NCBI RefSeq assembly: GCF_029946515.1
Contig: NZ_JARZHH010000045.1
Coordinates: 1-64,000 of the forward strand
Direction: 5' to 3'
DNA length: 64,000 nt
Origin: Polyangium sp. 6x1
Lineage (GTDB): Bacteria; Myxococcota_A; Polyangia; Polyangiales; Polyangiaceae
Numbering within the stretch: the first letter of the stretch is position 1; every line of letters starts with the position of its first letter. Below are positions 48,534 through 58,207 of the stretch, piece by piece. The position numbers were made by a program, and so were the translations under genes. The notes beneath the pieces were generated by a model. The model made no database searches, was not told the origin of the DNA, and saw nothing but the letters and a program-made list of their open reading frames with translations.

Positions 48534-50567
48534 TCACGGGTTCGTGGCGGTCACGGTATACTGATCGCACGTCGGCGGCGTGCCGTTCTTGCGATACACG
48601 CGAACCTTGACAGACACGATCTTCGGGTTGTTGTCCGACCAGGGGCCGGTGGGATTGCCGGTCATGTTGTACTGATAATTCTGTTCCCAGACCGTGGCCC
48701 CGGACCCCGTGCCGCCGTCGTTGCAGGTCGCGACGTTGTTGCAGTCGTGCAGCACGTCCATTCCGTACTGACCACCGGCGTCGTTCACGAGCTGGACCCT
48801 CGGCATGTACGGCACGCCGAGCGCGCCCGGCGCGATGAAGTTGAACGTGAGCCAGTCGCTCGCGTTCGCCGTCTCGACCTTGCCGATCATGTTCACCGTG
48901 CCGCCCTTCGTCACGCTGACCGCGCCCGCGCTCACGCACTGGTTCGCGTACTGATCCGTCGCGCACTCGCAGCCGTTGCCCGGCGCGCCGTCGATGTTCG
49001 CGTAGCCGACGTTGCACTGCACGATCTGGCACTGGCCGGCGGTGCACGCCCAGCCCGAGACGAACTGCGCGCTCGGGTTCTGCGCGGTGCACGCCGGGTT
49101 CGGCGGCATCTCGTCCATCTGCCCGTTGCAGTTGTTGTCCTTGCTGTCGCAGATCTCGGGCTGCGAGCCGGGCGTGACCTGCGGGTTGCACGTCGAGCTG
49201 CCGCCCACGCAGACCGTGGTGCCCGTCGAGCAAACGCCTGGGAACGCCGTGCTGCAGGGCAAACCGTTCACGAGGGCCGGATCGTCGATCGTGCCGTTGC
49301 AATCGTCGTCCTTGCCGTTGCACGTCTCCTGGACCGTGCCGGGCAGAGGCGCGTTGCAGAGGAGCTGCGGCGCGCCCGCGGGGCACTCGAAGATGCCGAA
49401 CTGGCAGACGCCGAGCTGACCGGGCTTCGTGCACGGCATGCCGACCTGCGGGATGGCGTCGTCGACCATGCCGTCGCAGTCGTCGTCGAGGTTGTTGCAC
49501 GCCTCGGAGAGCTGGCCGGGGACGACGTTCGGCATGCACGTCACGCCGTTCGCGCCGTCGCACTTGGTCAAACCCGTGCTGCACAGGCCCATGAAGCCCG
49601 TCATGCACTGCATGCCGCCGCCGGGGTTGCCCTCGTCGGTGTTGCCGTCGCAGTTGTTGTCGAGGCCGTCGCAGGTCTCGGGCTGCACGGGCGCGGGCGA
49701 ACACTTCACCGCGCCGTTGATGCAGTTCAACGTGCCCTTCTTGCACTCGCCGAGGCCCGGCGCGACGCACGCGCCGCCGCCGCCCGGGTTGCCCTCGTCG
49801 ATCGTGCCGTCGCAGCTGTCGTCGAGGCCGTTGCAGAGCTCGGGGGCCGGCGTGGTGTCACCCAGACATGGGCCCCACTTGCCGTCCGCATCGCAGAGTT
49901 GCGTGCCGGGCTTGCAGAGGCCCACGTTCTCCGTGCCCATCGGGCCCGTGAAGCAGCCCTTCGTCTCGCCCGTGGTACAGTCACACCCTTCGTCGAGCTC
50001 GGCGTCGCAATCGTCGTTGAAGCCGTTGCAAGCCTCAGCCGCGGCCGGGACGACCTCATTTTCGCACGGGCCCCACTTGCCGGTCGCGTCGCAGGTCCTC
50101 TCGCCTTCCTTGCACACGCCGACGCCCTTCGTGCCGTCGGGGCCCGTGTAACAGGCCTCCTTCACGCCGGTGACGCAGTCGCAGCCCTCGTCGGCGGTGC
50201 CGTCGCAGTTGTTGTCGACGCCGTCGCAGACCTCGGTCTGCGGCACGCACATCTGGCCGCCCGCGCCGCCCGCGCCGCCCATCCCGCCGGTGCCGCCCGC
50301 GCCGCCCATCCCGCCGGTGCCGCCGACGCCGCCCATCCCGCCGACGCCGCCCACGCCTCCGTCGCCGCCCGTGCCGCCCTCGCCGCCCCTTCCACCGGAG
50401 CCGCTCGTGCTCGAGCTCGTCGGGTTGTTGCCGCCCGACGTCACGCTCCCGCCCTCGGCGCACGACGACGCGGCGGCCCCGCCGATCACCGTCAGAAGCG
50501 CCGCGATCGCGACCCGTCGCACCTGCTTGCCCCGCTGCTCGTCACTGGCTTTGACGTTGCTCGCCAT
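48534..50567 (-). CDS. MopE-like Asp/Cys-repeat lipoprotein
   Basis: A 677-residue surface protein lying inside the HXS cluster. The signal ends AAASSCAEG, then a Gly-rich spacer of about 60 residues. The body holds seven Asp/Asn-Cys repeats (VDNNCDGTADEG, FNDDCDAELDEG, LDDSCDGTIDEG, LDNNCDGNTDEG, LDDDCDGMVDD, KDDDCNGTIDD, KDNNCNGQMDE), the MopE/Stig 'putative metal-binding' motif, interleaved with Cys modules CYTGPDGTKGVGVC and CFTGPMGTENVGLC that also occur in the lipoproteins at 32844 and 34552. Such acidic loops resemble Ca-binding thrombospondin type 3 repeats. A final beta-rich region of about 150 residues is unrecognised. The start ATG lies six bases after the second radical SAM stop; a GTG at 50573 is an alternative. 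Confidence 0.9.
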   Translation of the reverse strand: MASNVKASDEQRGKQVRRVAIAALLTVIGGAAASSCAEGGSVTSGGNNPTSSSTSGSGGRGGEGGTGGDGGVGGVGGMGGVGGTGGMGGAGGTGGMGGAGGAGGQMCVPQTEVCDGVDNNCDGTADEGCDCVTGVKEACYTGPDGTKGVGVCKEGERTCDATGKWGPCENEVVPAAAEACNGFNDDCDAELDEGCDCTTGETKGCFTGPMGTENVGLCKPGTQLCDADGKWGPCLGDTTPAPELCNGLDDSCDGTIDEGNPGGGGACVAPGLGECKKGTLNCINGAVKCSPAPVQPETCDGLDNNCDGNTDEGNPGGGMQCMTGFMGLCSTGLTKCDGANGVTCMPNVVPGQLSEACNNLDDDCDGMVDDAIPQVGMPCTKPGQLGVCQFGIFECPAGAPQLLCNAPLPGTVQETCNGKDDDCNGTIDDPALVNGLPCSTAFPGVCSTGTTVCVGGSSTCNPQVTPGSQPEICDSKDNNCNGQMDEMPPNPACTAQNPSAQFVSGWACTAGQCQIVQCNVGYANIDGAPGNGCECATDQYANQCVSAGAVSVTKGGTVNMIGKVETANASDWLTFNFIAPGALGVPYMPRVQLVNDAGGQYGMDVLHDCNNVATCNDGGTGSGATVWEQNYQYNMTGNPTGPWSDNNPKIVSVKVRVYRKNGTPPTCDQYTVTATNP

Positions 50568-50573
50568 TGTCAC

Positions 50574-51425
50574 TCACCGCTCCCAAGCAATGCTCTGGTT
50601 GACGATCGGTGGTTTCGCTCGGACGAGCCGAGACGTCTCCACGAAGTTCTTGTCCGAGGTCAGGGCCTCGTCGCCGGGCGAGGTCCTCGACGAACCCAGC
50701 ACCACGGGCTCCGCGATCTCCACGTCGCCGAGGCCCGCGAAGAGATCGCGCACCTCCGCGTGGCTCGCCTTCTCGCCCGCGAGCCAGCCCATCCCGAGCC
50801 GCGACGCCTCCGCGAGCGCGCGCGTGAGCTGCGGCCTCACGAGCTCCCCCGGCGCGAGGATCCGATCCGCCGCGCGCGCCGCGCGGCCAAACCGTGACGC
50901 CCTCGCGAAGTGCGCCGCGCGGGCCCCGAGCGCGCGCGAGAGCTGCACGATCTCCACGAGGTGACGGTAGTTCGACCGCGTGATCACCGTGGTCGTGGCG
51001 ACCTCGATCCCTTCGGCGCGCGCGTGCCGCACGCCGATCGCGGTCTGCTTGAAGCTGCCCGGCGTCTGCGTGTGGTAGTCGTGCATCGCCTCGGTCGCGC
51101 CGTGCAGCGAGACGTCGAGCGAGAGCTTGCTCGAGGCCTCGCGCAAGGCGCGCGCGTACGCGCGATACGCGAGCCTTCGACCGTTCGTCTGGACGACGAT
51201 GCGGCGCGCGCCGCGCGCGTCGAGGGCGCGAACCAAAGCGGGCAGGTCCTCCGCGAGCGTCGGCTCGCCGCCCTGCACGAACACGACATCCCCCGGCTCG
51301 ACGCGCAGGCGCGTCGCGAGGTCCATCCCCTCGGCCTCGCGTTCGCGCGAGGCACGCGGCTCCCCTTGCGCGCAGAAGACGCACGCATTGTTGCAGGTCG
51401 AGCCGAGGGAAAGGACCGCCGCCAT
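50574..51425 (-). CDS. Radical SAM enzyme in the HxsC position
   Basis: A 283-residue radical SAM protein. The cluster motif is C11-NNA-C15-VF-C18 (TCNNACVFC), followed by GGEPT (FVQGGEPTL), VQTNGRRLAYR and LSLDVSLHGATEAMHDYHTQ. It fills the place where HXS operons carry HxsC, but it is short, begins at the cluster motif without a leader domain, and lacks the CDQLCVMCSQPP-type motif I recall for HxsC. It may therefore be a different second maturase, or a degraded HxsC. It starts four bases after the Tat-exported protein's stop, and the MopE-like gene begins six bases later. Near its 3' end (50617-50632) it contains the core of the hairpin family seen elsewhere. Confidence 0.88.
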   Translation of the reverse strand: MAAVLSLGSTCNNACVFCAQGEPRASREREAEGMDLATRLRVEPGDVVFVQGGEPTLAEDLPALVRALDARGARRIVVQTNGRRLAYRAYARALREASSKLSLDVSLHGATEAMHDYHTQTPGSFKQTAIGVRHARAEGIEVATTTVITRSNYRHLVEIVQLSRALGARAAHFARASRFGRAARAADRILAPGELVRPQLTRALAEASRLGMGWLAGEKASHAEVRDLFAGLGDVEIAEPVVLGSSRTSPGDEALTSDKNFVETSRLVRAKPPIVNQSIAWER

Positions 51426-51429
51426 GGGT

Positions 51430-51975
51430 TCAGCCTGGTCCCTCGGCCGGAACGAGCAGCGCGTCGCCGTGGTTCTGGATGCGCTCGGCGTGCGTGAGCA
51501 GGCCGGACAACCGCACCTCGCGCTCGTTTTTCGCGACGATCTGCGCGAGCGTCATGGCCGCGAGCCCCTGCTCCTCCTGCGTGGGCGCCCAGCCATTGCC
51601 GCCGTTCACGACGAAGATCGCGTGCCGCTCCGTCTCCGCGGGCGGCCGCTGCGCGAGCGCCGTGTGATCGCGCGCGAGCAGCTCGAGATCGAACGTGTGC
51701 CCATCGTCGGCGCGAACTTTGACGCTCACACACCCATGCACGACGGGATCGATCTGGACGATCGTCCAGCGCGCGAGGCGTGATCCCGCGGCAAGCGGAT
51801 GCAGCAGCTTGGCGACGTTCTCGCGCGTCGGCGCGTCGAGCGGCTTGTCGCTTTGCGCCGCGTTTTTTGCCGCGGACGGGATCTCCGGGCGCGCGGAGGC
51901 GATCACCGGTGCGGCGAGCACACCGCCCCCCATCACTCCCACGAACAACCGCCGCGATACGTTCCTGCCAGGCAT
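51430..51975 (-). CDS. Tat-exported protein of the HXS cluster
   Basis: A 181-residue protein with a twin-arginine signal peptide: NVSRRLFVG is the S-R-R-x-F-x motif, followed by the hydrophobic run VMGGGVLAAPVIA and a cleavage site at ASA. The mature part begins as an Ala/Asp-rich spacer, then a compact domain with WTIVQIDPVVHGCVSVKV, TFDLELLARD, FVVNGGNGWAPTQEE and a C-terminal helix. It is not recognised, and a cofactor-binding fold is an inference from the Tat route, which exports folded proteins. The start at 51975 (MPGRN) has GGAGGAGG before it; a start at 52014 is open but lacks that. First gene of the minus-strand cluster, ending four bases before the second radical SAM gene. Confidence 0.84.
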   Translation of the reverse strand: MPGRNVSRRLFVGVMGGGVLAAPVIASARPEIPSAAKNAAQSDKPLDAPTRENVAKLLHPLAAGSRLARWTIVQIDPVVHGCVSVKVRADDGHTFDLELLARDHTALAQRPPAETERHAIFVVNGGNGWAPTQEEQGLAAMTLAQIVAKNEREVRLSGLLTHAERIQNHGDALLVPAEGPG

Positions 51976-52111
51976 GCCGGAGCCTCCTCCGCTCGCAGGA
52001 TCTCCGGTCGTCACGGCGGCGTCAACGTTTGCGCGGAGTCCCGATCCGCCGGGTCTCGAACGATCGTGGACGGCCTCTCGGCAACGCGACGCGTCAGGCG
52101 ACGCGCCGCGA

Positions 52112-54745
52112 TCAGGCCTTGGTGAAGGTGAACGAGCCGTCGGCCGCGCGGACGTGCACGATCTGCCCGGGGCCGTAGCCGCCCGCGAGGATCGCCTCGG
52201 CGAGCGGGTTTTGCAGCTCCTTCAGGATGGCGCGCTTGAGCGGACGGGCGCCGAGCGAGGGCTCGTAACCGATGTCGACGAGCAGGTCCTTCGCGGCGTC
52301 GTCGAGCTGCACCTTGATCTCTCGGTCCGCGAGGAGCCGCTCGAGGCGCCGGAGCTGGATGTCCACCACGCCGCGCAGGTCCTGCTTGGACAGGGCCTTG
52401 AACACGACGATGTCGTCGATGCGGTTCAAGAACTCCGGTCGGAAGAAGGCCTTGAGCTCCTCGAAGAGCACGTCGCGGATCGCGTCGCGCCCATCCTCGG
52501 TGCCGAAGAGCTTCGCGTCCGTCTCCAGGATCCGCTTCGAACCGATGTTCGAGGTCATGATCACGACCGTGTTGGAGAAGTCCGCAGTCCTGCCGCGGCC
52601 GTCGGTCAGGCGGCCGTCGTCGAGGATCTGGAGGAGCAGGTTGAAGACGTCCGCGTGCGCCTTCTCGACCTCGTCGAAAAGCAGGACGCTGTAGGGCCTG
52701 CGCCGCGCGGCCTCGGTCAAGAAGCCGCCTTGCTCGCTGTCGGCGTAGCCAGGCGGCGCGCCGATGAGGCGCTGCGCCATGTGCCGCTCCATGAACTCGC
52801 TCATGTCGAGCCGCGTGAGCGCCTGCTCGTCGTCGAACAAGAACTCGGCGAGGGCCTTGGCGAGCTCGGTCTTGCCGACGCCGCTCGGCCCGAGGAAGAG
52901 GAACGAGCCGATGGGCTTGCCCGGATCACGAAGGCCCACGCGGCCGCGGCGCACGGCGCGGGCGATCGCGCGCACGGCCTCGTCCTGGCCGACCACGCGG
53001 CGCGCGAGGCGCTCCTCCATCTTGAGCAGCTTCTCCGACTCGCCTTCGAGCATCTTCGCGACCGGGATGCCCGTCCAATCGGCGAGCGTGCCGGCCACGT
53101 CGTTCTCCGTGACCATGTTCGAGCCGGGCTCGGCGCCCTCGCGCTTCGCGGCCCCCTCGGCCGTCTCCAGACGACGACGGATCTCGGGCAACGTCACGTG
53201 CTCGAGCTCGCCGAGCCGCGCGTAGTTTTTCTCGCGTTGCGCGGTCGCGAGCGCCTCGTTCGCGGCCGCGAGCTCCTTGCGGATCGACTGCACCGCCGCG
53301 ACGACGCCGCGCCGCGCTGCGATCGCCGTGCGCATCTCCGTCGCGCGCGGCTCGACCTCGGCGAGCTCCTTCTCCAGCCGCTGCCGCGCCTGCACGCTCA
53401 GCCGATCCTCATCGTCCGCGAGCGCCGCGATCTGCGCCTTGAGCGCGTCGACGCGACGGCTCAGCGCGTCGACCTCGGCGGGCACACCGTCCACCTCGAC
53501 CCGCTTGCGCGCGCTCGTCTCGTCGAGGAGATCGACCGCTGTATCCGGCAGCGCGCGGTCCGAGAGGTAACGCTTGGCGAGGCTCACGGCCGAGAGGATC
53601 GCGCTTTCGCCGATGCGCACGCGGTGGTGCGCCTCGTACTTCGTGGCGACGCCGCGCAGGATCTCGGTCGCCTGCTCGATCGACGGCGGATCCATGTTCA
53701 CCACGGCGAAGCGCCGCAGGACCGAAGCATCCCGCTCGTTCAGCTTGCGGATGCCCTCGGGCGTGGTCGTCGCGAGGATGCGGATCTCGCTCCGCGCGAG
53801 CAGCGGCTTCAAGAGATCGCCGACGCCCGAGCCCTGCACGCCCTGGCCGAACAGCGCGTCGATGTCCTCGACGACGAGGATGGTCTCGGCGTCCTGGACG
53901 CTGCGGAGCTTGTCGACGAGGGCCTTGAGGCGCTGCTCGATCTCGCCGCGGAGCTTCGCGCCCGCGACGAGCGCGCCCGTGTCGAGCTCGTAGAGACGCG
54001 CGCCGGCGAGGTTACTCGGCACGTCGCCGCGCGCGATGCGATCGCCGAGCCCGCGGATCAGCGCAGACTTGCCGACGCCCGGCTCGCCCACGACGAGCGG
54101 ATGGTTCTTGAAGCGTCGCTCCAGGATCTGCAGCAGCCGCCGCGCCTCGCCGTCGCGGCCGATCACCGGATCGAAGAGGCCCTTGCGCGCGTCGGCCACG
54201 AGATCCCGCGTGTAGCCATTCGCCTCGGTGCTCCCCGCCGCGCTCGTGACGCTCACGGCCGCCGCTTCCCGCGGGGCCTGTGCCTTCGCTTCGCCCTCCG
54301 CGAGCGCGCCGAGATGCGGGCGGAACGCGCCTGGGCCGATGCCGAACGACGAGAGGATCTCCCCCGCCGGCCCGCGGATCTCTTGCGCCAGCGCGTGCAG
54401 CAGGTGCTCGATGCCGACGTTCGGGGACTTGTCGCGCGTCGCTTCGCGCTCGGCCCGCCCGAGCAGATCGAGCAGCCGGGCGTCCACGTACGAGACGCCG
54501 CCCGTCGATTTCGGCTGCCGCTTGAGGGCCGCCTCTGCGAGGTTCATCGTCTCGTTCGGATCGGCGCCGGCGCGGCGGAAGACCTCGAGGACGCCGCGGT
54601 CCCGTTCGAGCAAACGCGCGAGCAGGTGCAGCGGCGAGACCTCGGCGTGCTTCCGGTCGTCGGCGAGCGCTTGTGCGCCCGCGACGATCTGCCTCGCGTC
54701 GTTCGTGAAGCGTTCGAGGTGGATTGTGCCCTCGGTGTCGGCCAT
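52112..54745 (-). CDS. ClpB-like AAA+ unfoldase
   Basis: An 877-residue Clp/Hsp100 ATPase. It has a Clp N-domain (SPLHLLARLLE; GIEHLLHALAQE), AAA domain 1 with Walker A GEPGVGKS (219-226), a ClpB-style coiled-coil middle domain (about residues 405-525) and AAA domain 2 with GPSGVGKT (618-625), FDEVEKAHADVF and GARPLKR near the end. In AAA domain 1 the expected Walker B FIDE is replaced by LVVEDIDA, i.e. E-D in place of D-E, which could weaken ATP hydrolysis there. No ClpP-binding loop is seen. It may be a disaggregase or a specialised relative. It lies 136 bases upstream of the HXS cluster and is divergent from glutaredoxin. Confidence 0.88.
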   Translation of the reverse strand: MADTEGTIHLERFTNDARQIVAGAQALADDRKHAEVSPLHLLARLLERDRGVLEVFRRAGADPNETMNLAEAALKRQPKSTGGVSYVDARLLDLLGRAEREATRDKSPNVGIEHLLHALAQEIRGPAGEILSSFGIGPGAFRPHLGALAEGEAKAQAPREAAAVSVTSAAGSTEANGYTRDLVADARKGLFDPVIGRDGEARRLLQILERRFKNHPLVVGEPGVGKSALIRGLGDRIARGDVPSNLAGARLYELDTGALVAGAKLRGEIEQRLKALVDKLRSVQDAETILVVEDIDALFGQGVQGSGVGDLLKPLLARSEIRILATTTPEGIRKLNERDASVLRRFAVVNMDPPSIEQATEILRGVATKYEAHHRVRIGESAILSAVSLAKRYLSDRALPDTAVDLLDETSARKRVEVDGVPAEVDALSRRVDALKAQIAALADDEDRLSVQARQRLEKELAEVEPRATEMRTAIAARRGVVAAVQSIRKELAAANEALATAQREKNYARLGELEHVTLPEIRRRLETAEGAAKREGAEPGSNMVTENDVAGTLADWTGIPVAKMLEGESEKLLKMEERLARRVVGQDEAVRAIARAVRRGRVGLRDPGKPIGSFLFLGPSGVGKTELAKALAEFLFDDEQALTRLDMSEFMERHMAQRLIGAPPGYADSEQGGFLTEAARRRPYSVLLFDEVEKAHADVFNLLLQILDDGRLTDGRGRTADFSNTVVIMTSNIGSKRILETDAKLFGTEDGRDAIRDVLFEELKAFFRPEFLNRIDDIVVFKALSKQDLRGVVDIQLRRLERLLADREIKVQLDDAAKDLLVDIGYEPSLGARPLKRAILKELQNPLAEAILAGGYGPGQIVHVRAADGSFTFTKA

Positions 54746-54827
54746 GGCACGGGAGGGTAGCGCAGGCGCGTCCTTCCATGGAGAGCCCTTGCGTCCGAAG
54801 TCGCGCTGCACGACATCGAAACCCACC

Positions 54828-55118
54828 ATGCCGGCCGACGTCGCCATCTACACGACCCCCTGGTGCCCCTACTGCCATCGCGCGAAAGCCTTGCTTTCCC
54901 GAAAGAACGTGCGTTTCGAGGAGATCGACGTCGACACGCGGCCGGACCTCCGCAGCTGGCTCTCGCAGGCCACGGGCCAGCGCACCGTGCCGCAGGTGTT
55001 CATCAACAATCGCCCCGTGGGCGGATTCACGGACGTCTCGGCGCTCGAACAGAGGGGAGAGCTCGACACGCTGCTCGGCGAGGCCCCCCCGCCGGACCTG
55101 CCGCCGCTGCCGCGTTGA
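54828..55118 (+). CDS. grxC: Glutaredoxin 3
   Basis: A 96-residue class I glutaredoxin that reduces disulphides with glutathione or another thiol. The active site is TTPWCPYCHRAK (CPYC), followed by the glutathione-binding TVPQVFIN and GGFTDVSALE. It is cytoplasmic. The start ATG at 54828 is only 83 bases from the divergent ClpB-like gene. The gene ends in a Pro-rich tail (PPPDLPPLPR) and a strong structured hairpin. Confidence 0.94.
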   Translation: MPADVAIYTTPWCPYCHRAKALLSRKNVRFEEIDVDTRPDLRSWLSQATGQRTVPQVFINNRPVGGFTDVSALEQRGELDTLLGEAPPPDLPPLPR

Positions 55119-55124
55119 TCGACG

Positions 55125-55163
55125 ATGGGGGCTCCGCTCGGACGAGCCGAGCTCTGCCCCCAT
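55125..55163 (+). terminator. Structured hairpin after glutaredoxin
   Basis: ATGGGGGC (55125-55132) pairs with GCCCCCAT (55156-55163), then a TCC/TCT internal loop and the 6-bp stem GCTCGG/CCGAGC with loop ACGAG. It begins six bases after the glutaredoxin stop. Compared with the hairpin at 19057, the terminal pairs change from TT/AA to AT/AT, keeping the stem, a compensatory change. Confidence 0.65.
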
Positions 55164-55295
55164 ACCCCCGCGCGGTTTCGTCGAGATCGTGCACGCCCCG
55201 GGGGAGCGGTGATAAGCTCGGTCCGATCGGCCGAAGGTTTCTCTCGTTCGCTCGTCCATGGGGGGACGAGGTCGACCTGGCCTCGATGATCCCGC

Positions 55296-56794
<1,499 letters not shown>

Positions 56795-56798
<4 letters not shown>

Positions 56799-58159
56799 GC
56801 TCGCTCCTCGGTCGATCCAAACCCCGCGCGGCCCTCGCGCTCACGATCGCGCTCGCCACGATCGCGCCTCCCGCCCGCGCGGCCGGCGAGCCCGCGGCCG
56901 AGACCACGCCGCTCTCCGACGCATACAAGCAGCACATGGCGAACGGCGTGAAGCTCTACGGCGACGGCAACTTCGCCGCCGCGATCGTGGAGTTCCAGGC
57001 CGCGTACGCCGAGCGGCCGCGCGCGAGCCCGCTCGTGAACCTCGCGCTCGCCCACAAGAGCCTCTTCCAGTACCCGCAGGCGATCGCCGCCCTCGAGCTC
57101 GCGCTCCGCAAGCACGCGGACACGATGGAGCCCGAGGACAAGGCCGCCGCCGAGAGCGCGATCGCCGAGATGCGCGCGCTCATCGGGTACGTGAAGGTCG
57201 AGCTCTCACCGCCGCACGCCGTGCTCCTCGTCGACGACGAGCCGCAGGCCCCCGGCACCGCGGACAAACCCATTCCGCTCGGCCCCGGCCGGCACCGCAT
57301 CGGCGCGCGCGCCGAGGGCTACGAGGACGCCGAGGAGATCGTCACGATCACGAGCAAGGAGCAGGACAAGGTCGTCAAGCTCGCGCTCGTGCCGAACAAG
57401 GGGTGGGTCGTCGTGAAGACGGGCGACCCGGAGATGGCCATCGCGATCGATCAGGTGCCGCTCGCCCTCGGGCAGTGGGCCGGGCTCGTCGAGCCGGGGA
57501 CGCACCTCGTGCAGATGTATCGGCAAGGCGGCCCCGAGTACGCGTTCCAGGTGCTCGTCGTGGCCGGCAAAGCGCAGGAGGTTCGTCCCGACGTCGGCGG
57601 CGTGCCCATCGCCGTGCCGCGCTCGCTGCCGACCGCGCCTCCGCCTCCGACCAAGATCGCGAAGCCGCCCGAGCCGCCCCTCCGCGGCGCGTACGCGAAC
57701 GCGACGGGCGGCGTCTTCCTGATGCTCGGCGAGGAGGGCGCGGGCGGCATGGTCGGCGCGCGGCTCGGCTACCGGATCTCCACGCCGATCGGGCTCGAGT
57801 TCCTCTTCGACTACGCGAACAACCCCATCGCCACGAAGAGCGGCGACAGCACGGTCCGGCTGAACTCGGCGCGCTTCGGCGGCGGGGTGCGGCTCATGAG
57901 TCCCGGACGCAAGGCGCGGTTCGTCGCCACGATCGGCGGCGGCCTCGCGTACAACTGGCTCGGCAGCGGCGAGAGCCCCGGCGGCGTCGCCTTCATCAAC
58001 CTCGACACGGGCTTCGAGCTCGACTGGAGCGGCGTCCTGGTCGGCCTCGCCGCGCAGCAGACGCTCCTGCTCGGCGGGACCGACACCGCCGACGTCGAGC
58101 TGGCCGATCCGCGCGTCACCGTGGGCATCGGCGCGCGCGTCGGCTTCGGCGGCTGGTGA
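56795..58159 (+). CDS. TPR/PEGA envelope protein with barrel-like tail
   Basis: A 454-residue exported protein. The signal peptide (AALALTIALATIAPPARA) is followed by two TPR-like helices (HMANGVKLYGDGNFAAAIVE, SPLVNLALAHKSLFQYPQ), a PEGA-like beta domain (VKVELSPPHAVLLVDDEPQ) and a Pro-rich hinge (RSLPTAPPPPTKIAKPP). The last 150 residues (GGMVGARLGYRISTPIGLEF, RFVATIGGGLAYNWLGSGE) read as alternating amphipathic strands ending in an aromatic (GARVGFGGW), suggesting a small outer-membrane barrel. PEGA domains are usually surface-exposed. The start at 56795 overlaps the kinase stop by four bases, so it is coupled to that kinase. Confidence 0.85.
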
Positions 58160-58207
58160 CGGTGTTCTCCCGGAGCGGTATCCTCCGCGTCCGCCTCGGG
58201 AGGGCCC

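Noticed and set aside
54828-55118. Glutaredoxin as part of the HXS pathway
   Set aside because: It is divergent from the ClpB-like gene and on the other strand, and its CPYC motif is that of an ordinary housekeeping glutaredoxin.
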